A program made the position numbers and the translations under genes. Positions 8,265 through 18,275 of a stretch of DNA of 64,000 nt are shown here, one piece after another. Under the pieces are notes generated by a model that worked only from the letters and a program-made list of their open reading frames with translations, had not been told where the DNA came from and ran no database searches. The stretch is taken from positions 1 through 64,000 of the forward strand of contig CAWDIV010000021.1 in NCBI GenBank assembly GCA_963802355.1, written 5' to 3'. Position 1 is the first letter of the stretch. Each line of letters starts with the position of its first letter. The DNA comes from SG8-41 sp963802355. Its GTDB lineage: Bacteria; Pseudomonadota; Gammaproteobacteria; Burkholderiales; SG8-41.

Positions 8265-10184
8265 TCAGCTTTGCGTTTGAACCCAGTCCCACACCTGCCC
8301 CGCGCGCTCGACGATCGCCTCGACGTCCTCGGCGAGCACGTACCGCGCGGCGACGAGCCGCTGCGTTTCTTCGCGCACGCGCTCGAGGTATGCCTCCCGC
8401 GACGGATAGCGCTCTTCGATCGACTTCCGGGGATCGCCGCTCTTTTCGCGCTCCGCTCGCGTGCGCGGGAACGGCAACGTCGAGCCTATCATCGACATGA
8501 CGTCGCCTGCGCCGCCCTGCCCGGAATGGCGCGGGTTCCAACCGCAATAGGTGGCGAGCGGTGCCAGCAGCTCGGGCGGCCGTATGCCCGTCACCTCGTT
8601 GCCGTCGGAGTCGATCGCCGGCACGTAGGTACGGTAAGCAGCGCCGACCTTCGCCGGGTAGGTGGGGATGCCGCGCTCGAACTCGGGCCCGAAGTCAAGC
8701 TTGTGCGGCCGCACGATGCGTTCGGGAAAGCGCGCGCCAGTCAGCGAGCGGAAGTACGGCGCGGTGGACTCCGCCTCGACGGCGGTTCCGTCGGACAGGC
8801 GCGGGTAGGCGCTCGCGGGCGGCTCGACTCCCTCGCTCACCCAGCGGTCGAGGTTCACCAGCGCGGCGCGCAGCAGCGGCGCGTAATCCACGACGTTGAA
8901 GCGATTGGCGCCGCGGCCCCCGCTGGTGGGATCGGCCGGCGGGGGCGGCAGAGCGCCCGGCATGTGCTGCGTGCCGGCAAGGTGATAGACGCGCACGAAG
9001 TCCGGCGGCGCGATGTCGCGGCGACCGTCGACGTCGGTGTGGATGAGGGAAGCGTCGCCGCGCCAGTACTCGGCGGAAGTATTGACCGCGAAGATGCGCG
9101 GCACGCGCCCGCGGGCGCGCTGGCGCGCGAGCAGCGCCTCGTAGTCGAACGGCGCCAGACTGCCGGCCGCTTCCTTCGCGTTCAACGAGGGCTGGCCCAG
9201 GCGCATGTTGAATTCGCCGCGCCTGCCGCCCGCGACGTTCGGCAGCACCGCGTCGAACACCATGCGCCCCTGCTCGTCCTCGTCCAGGCCCAGGAACAGC
9301 AGATGGCGCAGGAAACGCCCGCTCTGCGAGTTGCCGAAAACATACGCGCGCTCCAGCGCGCCGGCGCAGGGGTTGCCGCTCGCCGCGGCGCCCCAGCGCA
9401 GCCACGCAGTAGTGTCGCGCACCGCCAGGAACCCCAGCCCCACCACCGGCGGCTCGGCCGAGCGATAAACGACATCGTAGATATTCCCGGGCTTGAAGCC
9501 CTCCTTCATCTCGATGTGCCCGGCATCGGAGAAGCGCCACGCCGCGCGCGGGATCTCGACCGGGGCGGCGGCGGCGTGCTCGCGCACGGTCACGCGCGCC
9601 TGGGGATCGTTGAGATCCACCGTCGGGTTTGGAATGTGGTAGCGGTCGGCGAGCGGCAGCGTCTGCGTTGCGCTGTTCGGCTGTAGCTCGCAGCGGATGA
9701 AGCCGGTGACGCCCCGCGCGCGCGGCGCATCGAGCGCCATCATGCCGTCGCGACGCGGCACGTCGGCCTGCCAGCCCACCCACGCCAGCGTGTAACCGTG
9801 ACGCATCAGGAAGCCGTTGCCGAAGTCCTGGGCCGTGGTCGGATCGGAGACGCGCCCGGTGCTGTTGAATCTGCCGAGAGTGACCTTGAGTCCGCGGTTG
9901 GCGACGTCCATCAGCAGACGGCCGTTGCCCTTGCGCATGTCCACCGGCTTCAGGAGATAGAAGTCGGCGGCGAACTCGACGCGCCCGACCGCGTTCTTTG
10001 GCGCGAGCCCGATATCGGTAATGTTCCGGTGCAGGGGGTGAGCGGGGTCGGCGGCGAAGCGTATCGTCCCCGCGATCTTCTCGTAGGCGCCGGCCGCGGC
10101 AAATGGCTGTCCGTCGAGCACCACGGCTCGCGTATGCATCTCCAGGCCCTTCACCATCTCGTTCCGCTGCTCCGGCGTATCCAT
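8265..10184 (-). CDS. Large alpha/beta hydrolase-domain protein (Abhydrolase_10 type)
   Basis: 639 residues. Sequence features 'FGNGFLMRHGYTLAWVGWQ', 'YDVVYRSAEPPVVGLGFLAVRD' and 'AYVFGNSQSGRFLRHLLFLG' (quoted as its GNSQSGRFLR core) match the alpha/beta hydrolase domain family often annotated only as hypothetical; Ser in GNSQSGR is the likely nucleophile. 'YHLAGTQHMPG' supplies a candidate His. No signal peptide is evident. The ATG at 10184 is preceded by AGGAGG. Substrate unknown; the family occurs near catabolic genes. It ends 18 bases from the CDGSH gene on the same strand. Confidence 0.8.
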   Translation of the reverse strand: MDTPEQRNEMVKGLEMHTRAVVLDGQPFAAAGAYEKIAGTIRFAADPAHPLHRNITDIGLAPKNAVGRVEFAADFYLLKPVDMRKGNGRLLMDVANRGLKVTLGRFNSTGRVSDPTTAQDFGNGFLMRHGYTLAWVGWQADVPRRDGMMALDAPRARGVTGFIRCELQPNSATQTLPLADRYHIPNPTVDLNDPQARVTVREHAAAAPVEIPRAAWRFSDAGHIEMKEGFKPGNIYDVVYRSAEPPVVGLGFLAVRDTTAWLRWGAAASGNPCAGALERAYVFGNSQSGRFLRHLLFLGLDEDEQGRMVFDAVLPNVAGGRRGEFNMRLGQPSLNAKEAAGSLAPFDYEALLARQRARGRVPRIFAVNTSAEYWRGDASLIHTDVDGRRDIAPPDFVRVYHLAGTQHMPGALPPPPADPTSGGRGANRFNVVDYAPLLRAALVNLDRWVSEGVEPPASAYPRLSDGTAVEAESTAPYFRSLTGARFPERIVRPHKLDFGPEFERGIPTYPAKVGAAYRTYVPAIDSDGNEVTGIRPPELLAPLATYCGWNPRHSGQGGAGDVMSMIGSTLPFPRTRAEREKSGDPRKSIEERYPSREAYLERVREETQRLVAARYVLAEDVEAIVERAGQVWDWVQTQS

Positions 10185-10252
10185 GTCGTGCCTCCTGTTC
10201 TTGCGTATCTACCGAACGATGCCCATGGATCGGATTGTAGTCCGTCTGCGAC

Positions 10253-10984
10253 TCAGAACTTCACGGCATCCGATTTCCGACGGTCGGATTCGCGGCGGTC
10301 GGCCTCGCGCCGTGCGTCTGCGGCCTTCTGCTCGTCCATCATCATGAATTTGTAGTCGTTCAGCACGGCGCGGAAATAGTCGACCTTGCCGTCCTGGCCG
10401 GTGCGGAAATGGATCTTGAGGAACGAGCCCAGGTTGTCGGGCACCGGTATGCGGCTCTTCAAGTGCCAGGTGAGCCACCAGCCCGAGGCGCCGCGCTCGT
10501 CCGGTGCGCCGTAACGCGCCGTCAGGTCGGCCATCAGCTTGTCGGGCAGCGGACCGTCGCGCAGCGTCTGCTCGTACATGATCATGCCGCCGACGCTTCC
10601 GGTGACGGGCGAACTGAAGGCGACGGTAAACTTCGAGCCGTCCGTAAGCCGCAGCGTTTCCTGGTATGCGCTGTAGGCCGGTGCCCTCCAGTCCGATTTG
10701 CGCTGGGGGCTGATCTCGGCTATCTCCGGACCGAGCTTGCTCTCGAGCTCCGGCAATGTCATGCCAAGGCGTAGTCCTCGCACCACGAAATCCGCCCGCG
10801 ACTCGGCCGCCTTGGCCCAGGCGGCCTGTTTCGCCGCGCGCGCCGCCTGCTGCTCTTCCGGCGTCGCTTTCGCGCCCGGTGCCTGCGCGCTGGCCGGTAC
10901 CGCCCACGCCGACGCAATCAGCCCTGCCGCCGCGATTGCCATAAGGCACGGCGCCAACCGACACGAGGTCTCGTTTCCCACCAC
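10253..10984 (-). CDS. Secreted hypothetical protein
   Basis: 243 residues with an N-terminal signal sequence (LAPCLMAIAAAGLIASAWAVPASAQA). The mature region starts with an Ala/Gln-rich helix 'EEQQAARAAKQAAWAKAAES', then 'LRLGMTLPELESKLG', a pattern seen in periplasmic proteins that carry an SmpA/OmlA-like 'GMT..EV' turn, and ends with a charged 'DARREADRRESDRRKSD' helix. I cannot assign a function. Start GTG at 10984 behind AGGAGG. Same strand as the hydrolase downstream. Confidence 0.65.
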   Translation of the reverse strand: MVGNETSCRLAPCLMAIAAAGLIASAWAVPASAQAPGAKATPEEQQAARAAKQAAWAKAAESRADFVVRGLRLGMTLPELESKLGPEIAEISPQRKSDWRAPAYSAYQETLRLTDGSKFTVAFSSPVTGSVGGMIMYEQTLRDGPLPDKLMADLTARYGAPDERGASGWWLTWHLKSRIPVPDNLGSFLKIHFRTGQDGKVDYFRAVLNDYKFMMMDEQKAADARREADRRESDRRKSDAVKF

Positions 10985-11057
10985 CCCACCTCCTCCTCAA
11001 TTGTAATTCCTAAGGCGGGAAGAGACTATTTCCGAATTCCGGCTTCTGGAGCCCCCT

Positions 11058-11465
11058 TCACTTCTTCTTCGCGGCCTTCTTTGGAGCTTTCTTCGACGGC
11101 GGCTTCTTCGGCGCCTCGTGGAGACCCATCATGTTTCCCTCGGTATCCTTGAACGCCGCGATCCAACCCATATCGGGGCCGATCTCCGTCCTCGGCATGC
11201 AAATCGTGCCGCCCGCCGCCTCTACTCTCTTGAGGAAGGGATCGATGGATTTCACTGCGACGTAATTCATGAAGGGTTGATCGGGCATCTTGCGCTGCAT
11301 GAGCCCGCCGTTGATGCCGTCTTCACCCTTTTTCTTGGTCTCAACCAAGAAGTACTTCATCTTCCACGGGTCGCTGATCTTCCAGCCGAAGGCTTGTCTA
11401 TAAAATTTTTGCGCCCGTTCAATGTCGTCTGCCGGGATTTCAAAATGAACGATTGAGTTTGGCAT
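11058..11465 (-). CDS. VOC (glyoxalase/bleomycin resistance) family protein
   Basis: 135 residues; one vicinal-oxygen-chelate domain. 'IVHFEIPADDIERAQKFYRQAFGW' gives the first metal-side motif (His8), and 'MGWIAAFKDTEGNMMGLHE' the conserved F.D.EGN.hgL signature with Glu near its end. The last 18 residues are a Lys/Pro/Ala tail (KKPPSKKAPKKAAKKK) typical of nucleic-acid- or surface-binding extensions. Start ATG 11465 with GAGAGGATCCC upstream. Substrate unpredictable for this family. Confidence 0.8.
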   Translation of the reverse strand: MPNSIVHFEIPADDIERAQKFYRQAFGWKISDPWKMKYFLVETKKKGEDGINGGLMQRKMPDQPFMNYVAVKSIDPFLKRVEAAGGTICMPRTEIGPDMGWIAAFKDTEGNMMGLHEAPKKPPSKKAPKKAAKKK

Positions 11466-11686
11466 GGGATCCTCTCGATGATTGCGGCTGATGTGACAGG
11501 GACGCGTCGCAAACGTTCGAAACGCATGAGACGGAAGGCGGAGGTTCTGCTCCATCGAACCACGATGTCTGCTTACACGGGGCTTACAGCGCGGCCGCGG
11601 GCAGTAGGGGGCTCACCGTCACCTCGGGCCTGTCGGCTCGAGATGGCTCCTTTCGTCTTCCGCCTTGCGCCTTTCGCCTTTCGCCT

Positions 11687-11980
11687 TCCCTCATCCGGTC
11701 CCAGATTCGCTTCTTTCACCACTTTCTCCCACTTTGCCGTCTCCGACGCGGGTATCTGCCCGCCCATTACGTCGGTCAATGCCGCCGCGGCGCCTTTGTA
11801 CGGTACGTGCACGATGTTGATGCCGGTCATGAGCTTAAGCAGCTCGATGGATAGATGAGGCGAAGCGCCGACGCCGGAAGAACCGAAACTGATCTTGCCA
11901 GGGTTCGCCTTGGCGTGCGCGATGAACTCACGGAGCGACTTGGCCGGCATCGACGGATGCACATCATGGTTCAATGCAAC
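11687..11980 (-). pseudogene. Remnant of a TctC/Bug receptor gene with internal deletion
   Basis: A frame on this strand reads 'HDVHPSMPAKSLREFIAHAKANPGKISF', 'GVGASPHLSIELLKLMTGINIVHVPYKG' (core IVHVPYKG) and 'ALTDVMGGQIP', which is the middle of a Bug receptor. It then jumps at about 11749 directly to 'SETAKWEKVVKEANLGPDE', the extreme C-terminus of the family. Signal peptide, first domain and roughly 90 residues of the second domain are missing. The left flank continues into CTTTCGCC repeats and the right end overlaps the 3' end of lhr. A decayed gene, not a functional receptor. Confidence 0.75.
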
Positions 11981-14900
11981 CGGGGCTTGGCTTCTGCCGA
12001 ATCCGATTCGCTGCTCCTGGCCGAACGGCGTTTCTTGTGCAGCAGCTCGAGCTCGCGCTTGGTCGGAGTACGCCAATGGGGCTTGGGACCGTGCAGGCTG
12101 TAACGGCGCGACAGAAAGGTTCGCAGCGATTCGTCCTCCAGGTCGATATCCCCCAGACGGCGGACTGCGCCGCCTTCGAGGGCGGCAATGGCGAGCCCGT
12201 CACGGAACAGCACACGGTTGTGCGCGATTGCGGGCACGCGGCCATCCGGCGTAAGGATCCCCACCAGGTTGAGCGGATCGGCGCCGGAGAGCGCGACGAG
12301 CTCGCCGCTCTTCTCCTGCTTGCGCACGGCGCGCAACCGGCCCACCGCGTCCGGAAGGGCAAACTGCTCGCCGCCAAATCCGGAGACAAACCGTCCGCCG
12401 CGTATCTCGCCGCGCGCCTCGAGCCTCCGGTAGACCCGCGCGAGCTCGCGCCACGTCGGCAACCTGGATTCGCGTGCCAGGAGGGAGCGGAACACGACGC
12501 CGTAGCGCTTGAGCAGCGTGCGCGCAATAGTTTCCGTCCTTGCCTCCTCCCGGTTTCTTACGCTCGCAGCGACACCGTTACTCTCTTTCTCGGTCATTCC
12601 TTTGTCCCGGCTGGAATCGGGTGGCTGGATGGGATCGTCCTGCCCCAGGAGCAGCGCCCAGCGCCCCGCCGTGTCGACGCCGTATGCACTCCTCCGGGAG
12701 TTGGGACGCGCGGAGAAGCTCTTGCGTTTTTCCGGCGGCGTGAGCAGCGCACGCAGGCCGCTGAAGCTGTCGGCGGTCACCAAACCGGCACCCGCCAGCT
12801 CCCCGAGCGCGCGCTCGACCTGGGTCCGCAACAGACCCGTGGCCATCACCAGCTCGTGGAAGAACAGGGCGCCGCGCGCGCGCAACGCCTCATGCACGGC
12901 GCGTCCCTCCGATGTGAGCGCCTCCGCCTGCAGCTCGCCGGGGACTCTCCACAACGCGGCATCGCTTCGCTGCAAGAGCGCGATGGGCGAGCTCTTGAGC
13001 GGCGCCTTGCCCGCTGCGTCCATGGGCGTCAACCGGCCCCAAGCCACCCGGCCGCTCATGCAGAGGGTATCGATGTACGTCGGCCCGTAGTCGCGAACGC
13101 GCGCCGGCAGCACGTCGTGCTCCCACGCTGCAGCCGCCAGCTCGTAGCCATCGAGCTGCTCGATCACGGCGGCCAGACCTTCCACGCCGTTCACCTGACT
13201 GTCGGACGTAACGTGCTGCCAATGGAGGAGGAAGCGCATGAAGTCGGCGGCTGTGACTGGTTCGACCTCGGCGCGCAGCCGATTCAAGCGTGTAGCGATG
13301 GATGCGGGCGAGTAGCCGGCGATCGCACCATTGCAAGTCCTCAGGCATTGTGCTTTCTCCAGCACCGCTCACCCCCATCCCCTCTCCCACGGAGGAGAGA
13401 GGGGAGATATCAGCGTCCCTTCCCACCGCGGAAGGGGCGAGTCGGGGACTGAAGTGTCCCCTAAGGATGCGGCCTTCCGTCTCCAGCGCCAGTAGCGCTC
13501 CATCGATCAGATCGGTTTCATCGAGCGCAAGCGAGTTTGCCAGCTCGCGCGCAGTCACGGGTCCCAGCACTTCCATGCGGCCGCGGATGAGCTCGCGGGC
13601 CGCATCTTCACGCGCCCATTGCTTGTGTATTCGCTCCGGAATGACCGGCGCGGCGGATTGCGCCACGACCGCATTCAACTCCTCGAAGCGCTCCACTGCC
13701 ACCCAGTAGTCGTTCGACTCGAAAGCGCGGCCGGCGGCAACCAGCTCGCCGAATAGCACGGGCCAGTTCTCCTGGCCCGGACGCGAGGATATTTCGTCGC
13801 GACGTATGTATCCCGCCAGCAGCAGCCCATCGTGCAGCTCGTCGGCGGTCGTGGCAACCGGCCAGGCCTCGTCGCGCGTACGCTGTATGGCAGCCGGGTC
13901 GAGCGCCCCGAGATCGTCGACATTCCGCGGCTCCGTGGCGCGGCGCGTGTACACAGCCTGCGTGCGGCGCTCCTCCAGAGGCGCGTCGTCGAGGAAGGTG
14001 TACACCGCTGAATTCAGCAATTCGTGGCAAAACACCGAGGGTTCCGGCGTTTCCTTCGCGATACACCGTACCTCGCCCTTGAAAATGCGCTCCAGCACAG
14101 GCACGAGCCGCGGCAGATCCATCGCCTCTTCGAGACCGTCCTTCAGCGCCTGCTTGACGAGCGGATGGTCCGGGACTTCACGCGCCCCGTGGATATTGTC
14201 TATACAGGCGGCGGCGTCGGGAAAGACGCCCTGCAGCAGGTCCTCCGCGTACATGCGTTGCAGCTGCGCCGGCACCCGCACGCCATTGCGATTACGCGGC
14301 ACCGCCAGTGCCAGCGTGGTGCTCCAGCGCCAGCGGGTCTCGAAAATCGGCGAATCGAGCACGGCCTGGATCAGCGTCTCGCGCACCGTGTTCGGATGAA
14401 GGTAGCGGCATACGTCCGTCAGCGGAAAGGAATGCGATGCGCCGAGCGACAGTATGATGCCTTCGTCGGTAGCGGCGGCCTGGAGCTCGAAGTTGAAGCT
14501 CTGGCAGAATTTCTTTCTGAGCGCGAGGCCCCAGGCGCGGTTGATGCGGCTGCCGAACGGGGCGTGCACGGCGAGCTGCATCCCGCCGCTTTCATCGAAG
14601 AAGCGCTCGAACACCAGCGTCTGCGCGCTGGGCACGACACCAAGTGCCCGCTTCCCCTCGGCCAGATATGCCGCGACCTGCTCGGCGGCGGAGCGCGAGA
14701 GCTCGTAGTCCTGCGCGAGCCAAGCGACGGCGCCTTCGAGTTCGCCTTCGGCGCGCGGCTGCTCTGGCCCCGGCAGCAGCGCGTCTGCGGCGGAGCGCAG
14801 CCGGGAGACGGCCGCGCTCACCTCGTCGCTGCGCGAAGGCGCCTCACCGAGCCAGAACGGCATCGAAGGCGGCTGGCCTTGCGCGTCGGCCACCCGCACG

Positions 14901-16566
14901 ACGCCGCTGCCGATCCGGAGGATCCGCCATGACGTATTTCCGAGCTGGAAGATATCGCCCGGCAGCGACTCGATGGCGAAGTCCTCGTTCAGCGTTCCGA
15001 TGAACACCCCTTCGGGCTCGAGCAGCGACCCGGTAGTCGAATACCTCGGGGATCGCCCCACCCGAGGTGATCGCGATCATGCGCGAGCCACGCCGGGCCC
15101 GCAGCTTGCGATTGATGGCGTCGTGGTGGACCAGCGCGGCACGCCGGCCGCGGCGGGTCGTGTAGCCGGCCGCGAGCATGGCCACGACATCGTCGAACTC
15201 TTCGCGATTGAGATCGCGATACGGATACGCGCCGCGGAGCAGCGACAGCAGCGCATCCTCGTCCCATTCCTCGGCGGCCGTTTCGGCGACGATCTGCTGC
15301 GCGAGCACGTCGAGCGGCTTGTCGGGAATACGGATGCGGTCGAGCTCGCCGTCCCGGGCGGCGCGCACCATCGCCGCGCACTCGATCAGGTCGTCGCGGG
15401 TCATTGGAAAGACGCGCCCTTTCGGCAAGCCCTTCACGGTGTGACCGGAACGCCCTACGCGCTGCAGCAGCGATGCGATGCGGTGCGGGGAAGAGATCTG
15501 GCAGACGAGATCGACGTGGCCTATGTCTATGCCCAGTTCGAGCGACGCGGTGGCCACCAGCACCTTCAATCGACCGCTGCGCAGACGCTCTTCCGCATCG
15601 AGACGCTTTTCCTTTGACAGGCTGCCGTGATGCGCGGCGACATGCTCCACGCCGAGCTTCTCGCTCAGGTTGAACGCCATGCGCTCGGCGAGGCGCCGGG
15701 TATTGACCATGATAAGGGTGGTGCGGTGCGATTCGATCAGCTCGATCAGCCGGTTGTAGTTCTCCTGCCAGACTTCCCCGGCCATCACCGCCTCGAGCGG
15801 CGAGCCGGGCACCTCGATCGCGAGATCCATGCGCCGCTGGTGCCCGCGATCTACGAATCGCGCACTCCGCGGTCGCCCCGGAACCCACCAGAAACCGCGC
15901 TACTTCTTCGATCGGCTGTTGCGTCGCGGAGAGCCCGATGCGCTGCAGACGCCGCCCGCAAACGTGGTCGAGCCGCTCGAGCGACAGCGCCAGGTGCGCG
16001 CCGCGCCGGGACTCCAGCACCGCGTGAATCTCGTCGACGATCACGATTCGTGCCGTCTTGAGCATTTCACGCGAGCGCTCGGCGGTCAGCAGCATGTAAA
16101 GGGACTCGGGAGTCGTGACGAGTATGTGGGGCGGCGTGCGCAACATTGCGGCGCGCTCGCTTTGCGGAGTGTCGCCGCTGCGAACGGCGGCCGTGACGCG
16201 CACCGGCGGCAACCCTGATTCCTCGGCCAGGCGGCGGATCTCGCGGCGCGGCTCAGCGAGATTCTTGTGGATATCCGCGGACAGCGCCTTGAGCGGAGAC
16301 ACGTAGACGACGCGCACCTCATCCGGCAATTCGCCCCGTTCGAGGCCCTCCCGCAGCAACTGGTCGATTGCCGTAAGGAAGGCGGCCAGCGTCTTGCCGG
16401 AACCGGTCGGCGCGGCGATCAGGGTGTTGTCGCCGCGCCGGATTGCGCGCCAGCCTTCGACCTGCGCTTCCGTCGGCGGCAGCACGCGACTGCCGTCCCC
16501 TTCAGGTTCGGAAAAGCGGCTGTTCCACCAGCGCTGGAGAACGGGATGAAAGTCTTGGGGCAACAT
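11971..16566 (-). pseudogene. lhr: Lhr-type superfamily 2 helicase, three single-base frameshifts
   Basis: About 1530 codons, matching full-length bacterial Lhr (about 1540). N-terminal RecA domains: 'TGSGKT' Walker A in IAAPTGSGKTLAAF, 'DEIHAV' Walker B, 'GLSAT' motif III and 'QRVGRSG' motif VI, followed by the Lhr-core winged helix, beta-barrel and the bacterial C-terminal extension ending 'HGPKPHWRTPTKRELELL'. The frame shifts by one base at about 15855 (AECAI to VDRGHQRRMDL), 15027 (FDYRV to LLEPEGVF) and 13286 (ARIHRYTL to NRLRAEVEP); each reads as one extra base. A repeat of about 85 bases is inserted in frame at 13365-13450. Start ATG 16566. Known role of the family: 3'-5' DNA/RNA helicase in DNA repair. 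Confidence 0.85.
13360..13452. repeat. Intergenic-type palindromic repeat inside the lhr reading frame
   Basis: CACCCCCATCCCCTCTCCC..GGAGAGAGGGGA and CCTTCCCACC..GGAAGGGGCGAG arms form two small dyads of the 'CCCTCTCCCNNGGGAGAGGG' kind usually found between genes. Here the unit is translated within Lhr between GRILRGHF and MPEDLQWCDRRLLARIHRYT, adding some 30 residues absent from other Lhr proteins. Confidence 0.6.
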
Positions 16567-16857
16567 CGAATCTGCTGGAATATACCTCAAGAGACACCCG
16601 CCACCTACGGGAATTCAATGGGAGCGCGGTTCCAAGAGGAAGGGTGAATGAGGAAGGGTGAATGAGGAAGGCGGAAGCAAGAATCTCGAAGACTATCCTC
16701 CCTTCCGCCTTCCGGCCCAACCCGTGGCCGCGAGACTAACAAAAACGATGCCGGCTATTCCCAGCGCAACGCCAGTCATCCTTCCGGCGCCGTGGCCGGC
16801 GTCGCGTAGTCCATGATTTGATGCGCGTGAGCGCCGGCGGCGCGAACGGTCAAACCA
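16567..16857. other. Spacer upstream of lhr
   Basis: No gene seen. It contains repeat units GGAAGGGTGAATGAGGAAGG (16637-16676) and an inverted CCTTCCGCCTTCCGG unit near 16700, the same family as at 11.65, 25.5 and 30.1 kb. Confidence 0.5.
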
Positions 16858-16858
16858 G

Positions 16859-16884
16859 AAAAAAGCCGGCAAGCCGGCTTTTTT
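16859..16884 (-). terminator. Bidirectional rho-independent terminator
   Basis: AAAAAAGCCGGC-TT-GCCGGCTTTTTT: a perfect GCCGGC stem flanked by A and T runs, located 20 bases downstream of the stop of the Lys/Met-rich gene (16906) and also between it and lhr. It can terminate in both directions. Confidence 0.85.
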
Positions 16885-16905
16885 AGGGCTGGTTGCCGGA
16901 CTTTT

Positions 16906-17202
16906 CTATTTCTTGTCGTCTTTCTTCTTGTCCTTCTTCATGTCCTCCTTGTGCATGTCGTGCTCGCCTTTCTTCATGCCGCCCTTGCCTTTGTCACCCT
17001 TCTTCATCTCGTCCTTCATCATTTCGCCTTTGGCCATGTCCTTCATCATCTCTTCTTTCTTCATGTCCTTCTGCTTATCCTTCTTTTTGTCCTTCTTCAT
17101 CTCGTCCTTCTTCGTCTCGTCCTTCTTCGTCTCCTGAGCGTAAGCCCCGTCCCCGACGAGCGACATGCAACACGCAAACACGACCGCAATCAGCTTTTTC
17201 AT
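16906..17202 (-). CDS. Secreted Lys/Met/Asp-rich low-complexity protein
   Basis: 98 residues: signal peptide MKKLIAVVFACCMSLVGDGAYA, then almost only K, D, E and M arranged in 'KKDE', 'MKKDE', 'MKKGE' and 'DMKK' near-repeats. There are eleven or so Met, two His and no Cys in the mature part. Such chains could bind metal (copper via Met/His) or polyanions, but no family is recognisable. Start has GAGGAGG; a strong terminator follows. Stand-alone gene. Confidence 0.75.
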   Translation of the reverse strand: MKKLIAVVFACCMSLVGDGAYAQETKKDETKKDEMKKDKKKDKQKDMKKEEMMKDMAKGEMMKDEMKKGDKGKGGMKKGEHDMHKEDMKKDKKKDDKK

Positions 17203-17307
17203 GTCCTGCCTCCTCGTATCAAAGTCCAGGAATCAACGCTGCGTCATTAAGTAACCCGTTCCTGGTTTTCGTCACTCGTCACTCGTCAGTCGTCACGCCG
17301 TTTCCGC

Positions 17308-18072
17308 CTACGAGCCGCTATACCAGTTATACCCCTGGTCCTCCCAATAGCCGCCCGGATACTCGTTGGTGACGAAGATGGCGGCGATGTGCTTGGGATT
17401 CTTGAATCCGAGCTTGGTCGGCATGCGCAATTTCATCGGAAAACCGAACTCGGCCGGCAGAATCTGGTCCACGAAGCGGAACGTCAGCAAGGTCTGCGGA
17501 TGCAGCGCGGTCGGCATGTCGATGCTGGTTGAGTACTTGTCCGCGCACTTGAATCCCACGTACTTCGCGGTGAGGTCGGCACCGATGCGCTGCAGGAAAT
17601 CGCTGAAGCGCACGCCGCTCCACTTGCCGATCGCGCTCCAGCCTTCAACGCAGATGTGACGCGTAATCTGCGAGACCTGCGGCTGCAGCGCATAGAGCTC
17701 GGGCAGCGTCCACGGCCTCTTCTCGCGAATGAGGCCCGAGAGCTCGAGCTTGTAGCTCGCAGCGTCCACCTGCGGCACCTCGTCCATTCCGTAGAACGCG
17801 TTGAACGGGAATGGCATCGTTATCGCGCTTTCCGGGAATTCAGGCGCCAGCCGGTTCGGGTCGAAGATCCAGTCCTGGACGCGGTCGTTCCAGCGCGACA
17901 TGGCCCACAGCATCTTTTGCACGGACTCGCCGTCGGTAACGCTGCATCCCGCAAGCAGTGCGAGCGCCCCGAGGCTCAGGCCCTTGCGCAGGAACAGCCG
18001 CCGCTCCAGTTGCGCAATCTGCCCGCGAGGCTGGTCCTTGAGGCTGTTCGCCATGCCAGATAGTCGTTTCAT
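17308..18072 (-). CDS. Tat-exported molybdopterin oxidoreductase (sulfite oxidase/MsrP-like fold)
   Basis: 254 residues. Arg24-Arg25 in 'ERRLFLRKGLSLGALALLAGC' make a twin-arginine motif ending in a lipobox-like LLAGC (Cys43), so the protein may be a Tat-exported lipoprotein. The body is the oxidoreductase molybdopterin-binding domain: 'YKLELSGLI..RPWTLPEL', 'ITRHICVEGWSAIGKW' with Cys141 as predicted Mo ligand, and 'FGFPMKLRMPTKLGFK..KHI..I' near the end. It lacks the dimerisation domain of sulfite oxidase, as MsrP does. The cytochrome b561 gene upstream on the same strand is a plausible electron partner. Likely substrate class: S- or N-oxides; not certain. Confidence 0.85.
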   Translation of the reverse strand: MKRLSGMANSLKDQPRGQIAQLERRLFLRKGLSLGALALLAGCSVTDGESVQKMLWAMSRWNDRVQDWIFDPNRLAPEFPESAITMPFPFNAFYGMDEVPQVDAASYKLELSGLIREKRPWTLPELYALQPQVSQITRHICVEGWSAIGKWSGVRFSDFLQRIGADLTAKYVGFKCADKYSTSIDMPTALHPQTLLTFRFVDQILPAEFGFPMKLRMPTKLGFKNPKHIAAIFVTNEYPGGYWEDQGYNWYSGS

Positions 18073-18089
18073 GTGAAAGTCCGTTGAGA

Positions 18090-18275
18090 ACCAATATTAG
18101 CCACGGAAACACACGGAAGCACACGGACGGAACAGCAACCAAGACAACAATCGACAAACAAGATCATTTCGGAAGTACGGGCATGATCTTGCCGTCCATG
18201 CGGTTCGCATACGCGCATGCTGATTCCCTAAGTTTGTGCTTTCCGTGTGTTTCCGTGTGATTCCGTGGCTGAATT
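18090..18275. repeat. CACGGAAACACACGGAAG repeats flanking the oxidoreductase/cytochrome gap
   Basis: CCACGGAAACACACGGAAGCACACGGA at 18101-18126 (a longer run of the unit CACGGAARCA) and its inverted copy TTCCGTGTGTTTCCGTGTGATTCCGTGG at 18240-18268. The inverted copy encodes the C-terminal ATESHGNTRKAQT of the cytochrome. Same family at 1.7-1.9 and 60.3 kb. Confidence 0.65.

Noticed and set aside
8271..9686. 471-codon forward frame inside the alpha/beta hydrolase region
   Set aside because: High-GC antisense shadow of the reverse-strand hydrolase; no domain, no ribosome-binding site.
11974..13452. 492-codon forward frame opposite lhr
   Set aside because: Antisense to conserved helicase sequence; no recognisable family.
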